From Carallia brachiata (lineage: Eukaryota > Streptophyta > Magnoliopsida > Malpighiales > Rhizophoraceae), in assembly GCA_021464245.1 (NCBI GenBank), contig JADCRB010000057.1, positions 2,165,779 through 2,229,778 on the forward strand: a stretch of 64,000 nucleotides of DNA, written 5' to 3'. Below the pieces are notes generated by a model that did no database searches, was not told where the DNA came from, and saw only the letters and a list, made by a program, of their open reading frames with translations. Positions within the stretch are counted from its first letter, which is position 1. Each line of letters starts with the position of its first letter. This document shows positions 22,125 through 34,510 of the stretch, piece by piece. A program made the position numbers and the translations under genes.

Positions 22125-25100
22125 TATATATATACACAATTTGGAAATGAGCCAACAAACAGGGAATAAATCGAAAATGGAGGGGTAAGGTTTGCTCCAA
22201 AGGGCAATGGTTACTCTCATAGTCTAAAGTCTCTGGGAGGACCAGTCCAGTCGCAGGGATTCGATCATGTCTTTCATTTACTATCTCTTCATCATTTGGA
22301 TATATAAAAATTTTAATAATCAGTGTATTTTGTATAATCATAATAACAAAATGTAAACTGACGATATATTTTCATTTTAATTATTATAAGATGAAAATTG
22401 TCTCAATAACCTTTTTATGTTCATGCCTCCCTCTTACAAAAGACCTCCTTCCTTTTAGCGAGCCTAAGCCCTTAGGAAGTAACCACACAATTAAAGTCGA
22501 CAGAGTCCTTTCCTAAATTACAAGCAATTCTTCTTTGAGCTGTATTACCCCTACCTAGTCACATTTATATGGAAATTCATGATCATCGTTATTAATTACA
22601 AGCATGAATAGAATTTTCTTTTGGAAACAAAATACCACTGACAGTATAATACATTTAATTGATTATATTATCACCATTTGTGTAGTTGAGATAGTAGGAG
22701 TTTGCTCCATTGTGAGAAATCACAAGTTCCAATAGCTAATAAGTCAAGTAATAAGGTTAAATGCATGTCGGTCCTGTGAGATTACAAACAGATTGATAAC
22801 ACTTGATAAATTCTTGAGGTTTGCTTTTTTACTCTAATTTGACATTTTAGTCTACTATGCTAAAACAAAAAAAAAAAAGTATTCAACTAATAAAAAGTTA
22901 GAATAAGCAAACTTCTTATAGAAAATAGATGGTGTGAAACTCTTGCCTCTGTCTTAGTGTTCCTCACGTTCTCTTATTTGTTCCGCTTTATTGCCTATGT
23001 TGGCTTTAAATACACTTAAAAGATTGTAATTAGAAGACTTAAAATTTCAAATCAGAGTAGGAAAATGGTTCTAAAATTCTGAATAGTTTTGACTCAATTT
23101 TCACTCCCTTAAAAATTGAATCAGAGCTCCACTAAAATAGGATAGTTTTAGTCTTATCTCTTAATTTTAATTTAGCTTAAGAATCACTTAATTGCAAGGT
23201 GTGTAGAAGAGTTATAATCGGAAAATCGGGCAGTACACAAAAGTATAAAATTTGTCCGAATGGGACTAAATCGATACCTAATTACTTCTTTTTTTTTGTA
23301 TATATTGTGCTATAAAATATAAAATAACAAATTAAAATAAAATCCGTCAATAAATAAATAAATATCAAATTAAACACAATTTCACGTGAGTTCCTATACA
23401 AATATCGAACCTATCAATGGGTTCAATGTAAATGGCTCGACTTATGTTATTCGGTAAGTTATTCGGTAATTCAGTACAATCCTTCCTGACGAATCGGTAA
23501 GTTACTACGTTTATTAACCCGTTTTACCGTAAGCATTACACTATATTCATGGAACTTTACTAATCTTTTATTTAGTAATAGTAATTGAATGTTTGGAATT
23601 ATTCGGTGGATTAGTATATTTTTTTTTGTTGTTAAAAAAAAATAATGTGTATGTATATATATATATTTGCTTGCGCTTTTCTTGGACTGGGGAAAATATG
23701 CAGAGAATAAATGGTGAAAGAAAGGAAATGGTAGAGGAAAAAAGATATATAATTTTCTGATTTGGATAGAGGGAGGAAAGGGGCTAAAAAAAGAATAACA
23801 TAATTCCTTTTGACAAAAAAAAAAAGAAATAGAAAAAGAAAAAGATAACTGGTTTCCTTTTTAACTTAGACAGAAAATTTACGGACGATTTACTATTTGT
23901 CGTTGATATTACTTATAAGTTATATCTCTATCTTTTTTTTTTTTTCCTTCCTTTATTTTGTAGAACAAGAATGAGGATAGAATTATCATTTTCCATATTT
24001 TACAAATCAAAGAAAATAAGAAAAGGATAGTTACTACAACTAGTTTTTTTTTTCTTATTTTCGTTGGTTTGTAAAATATGGAAATTGATAATTCTCTATC
24101 AATCTCTCTCTGTTTTTTTTTTTTTTTCCATTTTCTTTCATTTTTTCCTTGTCTTTTGTTTTGTGTTAAGACAAGGAGTACAATTTTTATTGATGGGATA
24201 GCTACTTGCTTTTGGAATATATACATTGTAGTGAAATTTGACATGTTTAGTGGGATTTTTTTTTTTGTTGGGTAAAAAGGAAAATACTAAGATAAAATTA
24301 AAAAAAAAATTACAGACATATTTAGTGGGATGTGATAAATTGAACTTATCCAAATTTTGACTTGTTGCCGTATGATGAGATTGGTGGTCATACAGATCCT
24401 CTTCTATGCCCATAAATCGACTTTTTCATTCATAAATTGCACAACCCCAGAAAGATACCTCGTAACTTCACTGTTCACACCAACCATGTTATCTTTAATG
24501 CTTTTGAAATCAGACATCTTTAAGGTTTTTTTTTTTTTCTTCTTTTCTTTTAGCCTAGTTGGAGTGGGAAAGAGATTTAATTAATAGTAAAATCTAATTT
24601 CGAACCACAAGAATCTTACTTCAAATTATAAATTTAATAGTCACTAAACTATACTAACGAGTTATAACTTAATTAATATTAAGTCATCTCAAATACCGAA
24701 AGTTTTTCCGCTGTGGCACAATGGCTAAAATTCTAAGATATCTTTGAAGTTGTGCTCAAGAATTAGCATGATTAAGAGTAACATGGATGGACATGATGCA
24801 AACTTGCAAGAGGGGGCTTAGCTGCAGAGGACAAGATGTACATGGGACCAAGTGGGAGGATAGTGGTCATAGTCTTTATTATTACAAGTCATATATATTC
24901 TCCTTCAATGCTATGTGTGGCAGCACTGTTGCCTTTATATTATTTGTGCATGTTCATTGTGTGAAATCCCCTCATTGTCAACTTCCCTCCACCAGATGCA
25001 GAAGAAAATAGGGCCCACGTACACCCCCCCAGATATATATGAGCCAGGTTGTACACACACTATCCTTCAAATCGACAACAAGAACTATGCTCCACGAGAG

Positions 25101-26172
25101 AGATGGTCTGGACATGGCCAGCCACTCATGATGCGATCTTTGTAGTTGCAAAGAATCAATTCTCCTTTTTCAATGATCTTCACTAATTAATGGAGGTGAT
25201 GTCACTTGATAATGTATGTTATTGCGAAATCAAACACTTATCAGCCGCAACAACCTTTTAATTGGGATACTAAATATTGGTGAAAGAAGACTAATATATA
25301 TTTTCGACAGATTTAGGCCAAATGTTGATAAATATCCAAAGGACAAAAAAAACAAAAAAAAAGGGAGAATTTTTCAACAGATTATTCTTTGTGGGGGCGA
25401 CTGTGACTGTCATCAAGATGTTGCAACACTATATGTGATTCAACTCTTGCTCAAAAATATTCGAAAATATCACCTCCCATAACAAATCATATCAGAGGAT
25501 GGCAACATATTTCCTGTTTTCTCCACCATGGTTTAGAACCCAACACAAAGGGAATTGGAATAAGTATCATAATATGAAACTTCTACACGTAAAGAGTTGT
25601 GGTTTCTTTTGAAAACATGAAGCATTAGCACTGAGAGTAACTAAAGCATCACTGAGAGCAATATCCCTTTGAAATAAAAACAATGAACAGTAATAGCTCA
25701 ATAGCACACTTCTAATAATTGCTTCAGAACTTGTCGATTGAATGGTAAAAGAGTTGTGACCATCAAGAGTAGAATATCAAACATGTGCAATCTTGAAACA
25801 TGAATAGAACTGTTACTCATTCAACTTGTACGCAAATCCACAGACAAAAGTATAGAACCCATTTAGCTCCCTCCAAGGCGATGCAACGTGTCAAACATTT
25901 CGGTGTATAGAGGTCTACACTACAGAGAGAAATGTAAAAGTTTGTCATGTAACTTAGATCCCTAGAAAATTCAAAACTACTATACATTTTGATCCAGAAA
26001 ATGCAAAAGAAACTGCCCCCCGTTCACATGGACATGAATCATCTAGTGTTATGCAAGCAAACATCTAGCAACCATTAAGCACAATGTACAGGGAAAATGC
26101 CTCAGTGTGTCCATGGCTATGCAATAGAGCTGTGTCCATGTAATTAGGATCAAAAAACATTGTCATACATAG
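22125..26172. other. Intergenic region downstream of the receptor kinase gene
   Basis: AT-rich, with many A and T runs (for example 23931-23946 and 24111-24127). No coding region with a recognisable motif was found. The bases just before 26173, to about 25850, are probably the receptor-kinase 3' UTR. Confidence 0.45.
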
Positions 26173-29100
26173 TCACCGAGGTCCAGAAAGCTCCATGGCC
26201 TCAATGATGAATGAGGATTCTTCTTGGATATCACTGTAGCGCCTTGAAAAACTGCAGGCCCGTGCCTGGCAAATGTTGGGTCCAACTTGTGGTTCTTCCA
26301 CTCCTGACCGTCCACCAAGACCTTCAAGGACCTTCAAGACTTCTGACATCTTCGGACGGAGGTTAGGATGCGACTGAGTACACTGCAGAGCCAACTCCAC
26401 AGCCTTTTCGAGCTCTAGTGCATCAAAACATCCCTTCAGATCCCTATCTACCAGTACCTCCAGCCTCTTTTCCTCATATGAGGTTCTAACCTGCATAAGT
26501 CAACCAATATTTACAAAGTATTAATTGATGCAAATGACAAAGAACAAATGACGGGCTCCAGACCAGAATTGGTCTCCATAAAAATCATGAGACGGATGCA
26601 TTTTATTGTTGTCACCATATTACGTGTACAGCATATTGAAGAGAGACATGAGAGCAAATAAATTTGTGGAATGCATGAACAAAAAGTAAAGACAATGGTT
26701 AAAATAACTAACCCACTCAAGAATCATTCCTTTCTGAACCAGACCTTTGCCAGCATCCAATGCTTTTTGCCCAGTTATGAGTTCCAAGAGTAGTATGCCA
26801 AATCCAAAGACATCAGTTTTTTCAGAGGACTGCCCCGTTGAAAGATACTCTGGTGCAATGTGTCCTACCGTACCCCTTACTGCAGTTGTGACATGTGAAT
26901 CTCTTCTATCTAAGAGCTTAGCAAGACCAAAATCTCCCACTACAGCTTCAAAACATTCATCCAGCAAGATATTTGCAGCTTTGACGTCTCTGTGAATTAT
27001 TTTTGGATTGCACTGCTCATGTAAGTACAGAAGTCCACGTGCAGCACCAAGAGCAATGCGGATTCGTCTACTCCAATCTAGAGATGGTTTTTCCTGACAA
27101 GTTTCTGGTTGATCGCATTGAACAAAGATTTATTAATTGTATAGTGTAGAAAATAAAACAACTTAAAACGTGTGTAGTTTTCATTTTCCTGAAATAGCAA
27201 CGAGGGAAAATGGTCGACAAAAGATGATGAAAAGAAATAAACCTCTCAAGCGGTCGGCAACGCTGCCATTTGGCATGTAAGGATAGACAAGCAACCTCTC
27301 ATTGGGTGTCATACAGAATCCATATAAACGCAAAAGATTTCGATGCAATGCTAAGCCTATCATTTCAACTTCTGTCTGAAACTGCATTTCTCCAGTGTAA
27401 TTTGGATCCTTCAGCCTTTTCACTGCCACGAGTGTCCTATCTGGAAGACATCCTTTATAAACTACCCCAAATCCACCTTGCCCAAGGATATTTTTACGGT
27501 TAAAGTTGCCCGTGGCAATTTCCAATTCATGAAAGGAGAACCTCTTCAAATGACCAATATCAAATTCAGAATCTTGCTGCACTGCAAAATTGAATTGTCA
27601 TAATCAATAAGCTTTATTTTTGAAGGTGAAGGGGTGAGATAAGGGTAGAGAGAGCATTATAGTGGGAAGCATATTGTTTAGGACTTACCATATGCTGAAA
27701 ATAATAGGCGTGATCGGTACCAATGCACCCAACTTAACAACAGCATTACAGAAATGACAAATGTGCAACTGATACCAATGGCAATAGAAAGCTCCCATCG
27801 ATGGTGGTCTCCGGCGTTCTGAGATGAAATTGTCTCTGTGCATGAATGCATGAAGCATTTGAGACACATTGTTACACAAATTTAGCAAAACAACACTTCA
27901 AGTGGAATTACCATTCACTGGCTTTGATTCTTCCAAGCAAATTTGGCCCGAGGAGGAAATGCAAAGAAAGTTGTTCCCTGTTACACTGGAAAAAGGGGGG
28001 GAAAAAGTTTACACCTCCTAATGGCAAAAAGCAGAATTTGACAAATCATTTTCTTGAAGGCTCCTAATTGTCCTTTTTAGTGACAAAATGATAAACACGA
28101 TTGCAAATCAATAGGCCTAAAGGTGTTGTTTGTCAATCAATTGATCGCAATAATGTACTCATTGTAGCTTCCATTAAGATCTCTCGACAACAGATGCCAA
28201 GAAAATAGCATTAGAAAAATTCAATCCCATCTATCCATGTCTTTGCTCCCGAAACCTTGGAAATCCAATGAAAAGAGAAAAAGAGAAATTACGAATAACC
28301 TCAGTACTTAAGTGCTAAAGTCACCCTAGGTCAGAACAATGATCTTGCTACTAACAAAAAATACTCTTGAGCTAGAATTCGGTAGTCAAGAATCCAGCAC
28401 AGAATTAAGGCTTATTCTTCAAGAGAAATGCAGGCTCATTAAACTTCTATTACCTGTAGTCTTTTGCAAGTATTTTAGGAGTGGGACCACTGAGATTGTT
28501 AAAGGACAGATCCCTGCAAAATTTTAACCAGAAAAGTTGAATGAATTAAGCTATCACTACAAAGAAAATATATCTGCCATATAAGGAAAACACTTACAAT
28601 CACTACAAAGAAAATATGGTTGCCATATAAGAAGGAGAACACTTACAAAAATGCAAGTCCAGTAAGATTGGCAACAAGGCCAGGTATCTCTCCGGATAAG
28701 TTGTTTCTACTGAGCTTCCTGAAACACTAGGCATGCTAAAAGTTCAGAACGCAAGTTATTACAACTTGAAAGAACTCAATGCCATAACCAATAGAGATGC
28801 CATCAAAATGTTAAGGTCAAGCCACACTCACAGGTAATTCAGATGGGTAAGAGTACCCAGAGAGCTAGGAATTTCTCCAACAAACTGATTACTCGAAAGG
28901 TCAAGAGTTTGAAGCTCTGAGAGCTTTCCTATCTCTTCTGGGACGATACCAGATAACTGATTGTTCTGCAATAGCCTACAAATGTATCTCACAGAAATTA
29001 ACAATTCAATGCAAAAGGCAGACTAAAGACTCCACATTTAGTACAATTGTTTCGAGCAACACCAATGAAAGGGGGAAAAAAAAAAAAAAAAAAGTTTTAG

Positions 29101-29799
29101 AACATTAATTATCAAAAGAAGCCACACTGAAAAATTCTGTAGCAATCAGGTGAAGTAGAGACAGAAAGAAAATAATTAATAAGGGTTCTCACATTGTCCT
29201 TAGGTGACTCAAATTCCCAATACTGGGCGAAAGCGTTCCTGATAGTCCCATACTTGCCATTTCACTAGCAGAAACAACAACAATTAAGAAGAGCAACAAA
29301 CAAAAGAAAATTTTTTTCTTTTTCCAGCAATTTCTTGACAACCAAACAAGAAAAACAAAAAAACAAAAAAAACATTTCTTCAAGCCCAACTTACAGGGAA
29401 ACGACAAAGCCTTCTGCAGAGCAGCCAACCATATTCCAAGTGCAAGGATCGACGGAGTTTATATCCCAACCATCCATTACTCGCAACCCATCTCTCATTT
29501 CTCTCTTCACAGCCATCAATGCCGCCACTGAGCCCCCACATGCAAAAAAAACAAAAAAAAAAAGCCCAAGAAAATGTAAATAAAAATGAAAAGGACAGAA
29601 TGCCACCAACCAAAGATGGCCAGCGAAAACCAGCCATGAAAGCTGCATGGTTTCATAAGTTTATAGAGCTTATTTACCTTCAAAGTTAACACCTTTGGGA
29701 GAAAGAAGAGGGTCAGCGGCTGAAGTAAAATGCCCAAAAGAACCAAAAGTGGAACAGAACGGCCATTAAACTTTCCATGTGTAGACCTTTCACTTCCAT
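26173..29799 (-). CDS. LRR-II receptor-like kinase (At5g45780-like), exon 1 frameshifted
   Basis: Eleven exons: 29678-29799, 29395-29527, 29193-29264, 28832-28975, 28647-28718, 28454-28513, 27912-27985, 27689-27835, 27243-27581, 26713-27104, 26173-26490. Exons 2-11 keep one frame across all GT-AG sites. The product has a leucine-zipper/LRRNT region ([17 protein letters not shown]), about four LRRs, a transmembrane helix (exon 8, [19 protein letters not shown]) and a complete RD-type kinase. Kinase marks are [35 protein letters not shown] and a C-terminal ELSGPR. Without the shift it would be about 623 residues, close to At5g45780. Exon 1 has ATG at 29799, but the phase needed for [13 protein letters not shown] is one base off, so translation from that ATG meets TGA near 29719. 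This is a real frameshift, a base error or an unrecognised start. The family is related to SERK/NIK co-receptors; the ligand is unknown. Confidence 0.85.
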
Positions 29800-30164
29800 T
29801 TGGTGTCCTGTCTTTTCTGTACAAATTATGAGTGTGTCAGGACATGAAAAAAGCTGTAGATTTCTTAGTCCAGATTTGTCTTGGACTTCTCGAGTCTATG
29901 GAAGCCATTTTCTCGGAATCTTTCTTTCTTTTACGTACTGCCTCGGGCAGAGAAAATTGAAACCAAGTAAAAACAAGCCGGTTTTGTTTGAGCTAAGGTT
30001 TTTTAATTATATTTATATAATAATAAATAGTAATTTTTATTTAATTTAATACTTTATTTATTTTTTTATATAAATTTAATTATTTAATAATTTATATTAT
30101 TTTATAATTATTTTAAAATTAATTTTGAAAAATCACAAAATTTTTTGCTCTTTCATTCTGAAAA

Positions 30165-30530
30165 AAATTAATGGTGTGTTTGGAGTGGAGGAGGCAGGGG
30201 AAAAAAAAAGAAAAGAAAATAAAGAGAAAATAAAATTATTTGGAGTGATAAATAAAGTGAAGAGAAAGAAAGTGTGGTGAAAAAAATGAATAGTAATTTG
30301 TGAGAGAAAAAGTGAAGAGAAAATAAAGTTATTTGGAGTGGTAGAAAAATTGAAAGAAAGAAAGTATGGTGAAAGAAAAAATAAATAGTAATTTGTGAGA
30401 GAAAAAGTAGAGAGAAAATAAAGTTATTTAGAGTGGTGCACAAAGTGAGAAGAAAAAAATATAAAAAAAAGTATATAATAATGATTATATTTTTTTTTTT
30501 TCTCCCTCCTTTTCTTTATTTTTTTTTTTT
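30165..30530. repeat. Purine-rich repeat with internal tandem units
   Basis: Begins GGTGTGTTTGGAGTGGAGGA and repeats a roughly 85-bp unit of the form GTTATTTGGAGTGG...AAATAGTAATTTGTGAGAG about three times. Related sequence occurs at 34530-34800 and more weakly at 8470-8720, so it is a dispersed family, probably a decayed non-autonomous element. Confidence 0.6.
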
Positions 30531-30633
30531 GAAAAATATGAGTGTTGCTGACAGTTTCACTAAAATCTTCTGCACCCTGGTGCCATAGAGTAGGCTGACT
30601 CATTTTATTTTTACTAAGGACGTGGTTTTAGCA

Positions 30634-31075
30634 AGGTTGTCAGAACCGGACCGGTTATTGAACCGGAAATATTAGTGGATCAAGGTTCAATCGGTTAAAC
30701 CGGTGGTTGAACCGGTGTATTTAATATATCTATATTTATAAATGTAATTAAAAGAATAATATTTATAAATAATGATTAAATATTCATTTTTTTAGTTTTA
30801 AGGATTAAATTGAAAAATTTGATTAAGTTTTTGACTAAATTGAAATTTTAAATATAGTTAAATGTCAAATTATAATTAAGAAAACAATGGGGTAAAATTA
30901 TAATTTATAAATTTTTGGTTCAATTCTAAACCGGTCCAACCGGTCCGATTTTTGACCGGTTTTGACCGGTCCGATCAGCCCTCCCTTTTTATGCCTAAAC
31001 CGGACCGGACCTAGGACCGGTCACCGGTCCAACCGATTGAACCGGTCGGTCCGATCCGGTTTTGATTACACTGAG
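30634..31075. repeat. AACCGG-rich dispersed repeat (MITE-like)
   Basis: The ends are rich in AACCGG/CCGGTT on both sides, starting near GGTTGTCAGAACCGGACCGG and ending near CCGATCCGGTTTTGATTACA, an imperfect inverted match. The centre is AT-rich. Related copies lie at 44708-45133 and 56297-57090, with fragments near 48175 and 62440-62545. Confidence 0.55.
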
Positions 31076-31342
31076 TTTTAGCACCGGATGCTATCGTCAG
31101 AATAAAGTGTGAGTATTATAAAAATGCAACTTGTTCAGTAATTAAGGATAATTATATTAAAAAATTTAAAACAAAAAATTTAAAATTTAAAATTTAAAAT
31201 ATAAATTCAATATAGTACATACTAAAAAAATTATTTTTATTTGACAAAAAATTTTTTAAAAAAATTCAACACAATTACATTTAAATTATAAACAATTGCA
31301 CTTTGTCAGTTTCTCTTGATGCATCTGGCACACTACGTTTTC

Positions 31343-31847
31343 GGGATATGCATTAAAAAAGTCATAAACTTTTAGATTTTTTTTCATTTAAATTCTAACC
31401 CTTTTTGAGATTTTATTTCAGTCCTAAACTTTTTAATTTTGCTCTAAATCAGTCCTTCCGTTAGTCAAACCATTAAAAATTACTGTTTACTAACGGAAAT
31501 TTTTTTAAAAAGGTAAAATACACTATTTAAATATTTTTTTTGTTATTAAATGCTTGTATTTTACTCTCAAATAGTAACATGTAAATTGAGATTTTAGATT
31601 TTTTATTTTTTATTTTATTTTTTTAAGATTATATAAAGTATTTCTGCTAACTATTCAATTGAAATAGTGTATTTTACCTTTTAAAAAAAAATTTTGTTAA
31701 TAAACAGTAATTTTTAACGGTTTGACTAACGGAAAGACTGATTTGGAGCAAAATTAAAAGGTTTAGGACTGAAATGAAATTTCAAGAAAATTTAGGACTT
31801 AAATGAAAAAAATCTAAAGATTTAAGACTTTTTTTATACATATTCCC
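31343..31847. mobile_element. MULE-like foldback element with 9-bp TSD
   Basis: A 505-bp element. Its two arms are near-complete inverted complements (for example CTAAATCAGTCCTTCCGTTAG against CTAACGGAAAGACTGATTT). It starts GGGATATGCATT and ends TACATATTCCC. The exact 9-bp direct repeat TACGTTTTC flanks it at 31334-31342 and 31848-31856. Nine-base duplications are typical of Mutator-like transposition. It has no coding capacity. Confidence 0.85.
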
Positions 31848-32633
31848 TACGTTTTCCCTTTTTTAATTTTTTTGGAAGACCCTTTTCCCTTTTACTAAAG
31901 GGCGTGGTTTGTGCTTCCAAGGCAACCTCCGGACGGTGCCTCCGGACACGTACTGCACCTATTTTGCTTTGGACGCTAATATGAAAATGTACTTGTTTTT
32001 TTTTGTGGAATTATATTGAAAATATATAAATTAAAATTAAAATTAAATAAGTGTTATTTTAAAATTTAAAACATATATCTTATATAGTATACGTTAAATT
32101 GGTAAGCAGTTATATTTTTTAACTTATTTAGGCAAATTATCTAATTAATTTGTCCGGGTCTAAATTTTTGCAGTTTACTAAATTTATTAAAGAACAAACT
32201 CTAGCGGAGAATGAAATTTAACCATTTCGGCAATTATATATAGTTATGGGTATATTCATTTTACTAAGGATGGATTGGATATACATACTAGATAATATAT
32301 GATATGACAATATAAGATATCAAAATATAGAATAGGCTATACTGTTATCTTATCTTATAGTTGGACAGTACTTAACAACATAGTATTTTAACAACGTAGA
32401 ATAATTAGATGATATAATGTGTTAACGTGACTTGACTACCTTTATAAGTAATCAACTTATTGTTATTATTTATTTTGATTGTTTTTATAATAAATAACTA
32501 AAATTAAATGTCAAAATTGTTTTGTTTAACTTGTTATTAATTTTGATATTCTATATGAATTTTCTTGTTAATTATATCAAATACTTACTAGATAAATTTT
32601 TGAGGGTCATCTAAATATGCCTAATTATATAAA

Positions 32634-33079
32634 GGCAAATTTATAAATTTCACCCACCATCTTTCAGCTTTTTAAGAATTTTACCCACAATAATTTTTTG
32701 TTTTGAATTCCACCCTCAACGTTTATTCCGTCAACTTTTTTTGACTTTTTCCATTAGTTGACCGTTAAGTGTGATGCATGGCAGTTCAATTAGCGATATA
32801 TTTAATATTTTTATATAATTGAAAGAAAGAGATTAAAAAAAAAAGTCATAAGAAACAAATTATTGACTGTAAGGTGATGACATATCGCTGATGTGAGCTA
32901 TAATTAGGATGATTTATCACAGATTGGACTGTCATGTATCACACTTAACGGTCAACTAACGAAAAAAGGTAAAAAAAATTGACGGAGAAAATGTTGAGGG
33001 TAAAATTCAAAACAAAAAAATGTTATGAGTGAAATTCTTAAAAAGTTAAAAGATGATAGGTGAAATTTATAAATTTGCC
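32634..33079. mobile_element. MULE-like foldback element with 9-bp TSD (second type)
   Basis: A 446-bp element with long inverted arms, starting GGCAAATTTATAAATTTCAC and ending in the complement GTGAAATTTATAAATTTGCC. TTATATAAA flanks both ends (32625-32633 and 33080-33088). The arms include CGTTAAGTGTGAT near 32763 and its complement near 32937. It differs in sequence from the 31343 element. Confidence 0.8.
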
Positions 33080-34269
33080 TTATATAAACGAAGTATCAAA
33101 ATAGGGGTAGAGAGAGAGAGGAGAGAGTTGGGAAAGAGACGAGAGACAGAGATGAGAAAGATATGGGGTGAGAGAGAGAGGCTGCAGTAATATTATAATT
33201 TTTTTATATCAAAGATATGTTTGGAAATAGGATAGGTTATAGAAAAGTCCAGCTCATAAAAATACAAATATATGAGATAATACTAATTCATAAAAATAAA
33301 AATAAGATAGTAATCTTATACACTTGTATCTTAACGATTTACTGTACATAAAATATAATATAATAAGATTAATTTATTTTATATTATTTTAAATTATATA
33401 ATATTTTAAAAATACTCTAATATTCTGATAAATTTAAATTCGTAACTCAACGTTATTCAATTCTCAATCACATTATAAGAAAACAATTAATTATGTCCTC
33501 TGGTTCTAACACTCACAATGGGGCAAGAAAATTGCCACTGATACTGAACCAATCCAAATCCGTAGGGTTGAAACTTGAAATATCTTTACAGTATTCTATT
33601 CTTTTTCTTTGGTTTTTATTCTTCTTTTTTTTTTTTTTTCTATTAGTTACTGTGTTGAACATCACAAGGCCAAAAGGCCCATAACCGACAAAGAGGGTAG
33701 CTGTTAAGACGTTTGGAAATTCTCGAGATTCGCAAACGACAGCATAGATGGTTGGTCCCCCCTTGTTTCTTCATTTCTGTATTATTATGATTACCAAACC
33801 TACCCAATAACTATTAAAAAAAATTAAAAATTAAAAATTTCGCACAACGTTTTAAAAAAATTTCAAATAATATAAAATGTTGAATATCAAATTTGTAAAG
33901 ATAAAAAATAATTAAATTATTAAATAATATTAAATAAATTATATATTTATTTTAATACTGTCTATATAAAATTAGTTGGTAATGGTCATATTATATACAT
34001 TATATTACGTAAGTCGTGGCCCATCAACGAATTGGTCAACAATTCAAACTTGGTCGCCATTGAAACTCCTTATTTCGACCATACCGTCAAGAATTGAGGG
34101 CCCACATAAACCTACCACCTCTTGGTCATTGGGTTGATCGTTACAGGCGCGAAAACACATGGAGTCGGTGACTGTATTCCCGACAATTTTGTTAGTTTAA
34201 TGACAGTATGACACCGTCGTTTTACATTTTAGCACAGAACAAGAAGAAATTTGCTTAACCACCCTAATA

Positions 34270-34510
34270 TTTGTTAAGGTTTCGTTACATGAATAAATAA
34301 ATTTTTTTATTGTATTTATACGTTTATTTTTTATATAATTATGAGTATTTTTTGTACAATCAGAAGAGATAAATATGAAACGAAAAAATAATAATATTTT
34401 TTATATCACTTTTTATCGTTTTAGTTACACAAAAAATGGTCATAGTTTCATAAAAAAAAATACGTGTGGACGCAGTAAAGAAATTTCTTTTGTCCACCAA
34501 GTTTTTCCTT
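34270..34510. repeat. Dispersed AT-rich repeat copy
   Basis: Shares AAAAAATAATAATATTTTTT, CTTTTTATCG and GTGTGGA(C/G)(A/G)CAGTA-type blocks with 360-570 (same orientation) and, inverted, with 1085-1330. The blocks occur in the same order, which argues against simple AT-richness. Element boundaries were not determined. Confidence 0.5.

Noticed and set aside
29391..29648. ATG frame ([10 protein letters not shown]...) as alternative start of the receptor kinase
   Set aside because: It reads through intron 1. The CTCAG acceptor at 29528 joined to the exon 1 donor at 29677 restores [13 protein letters not shown], which matches the family, while the intron part is a T-run artefact.
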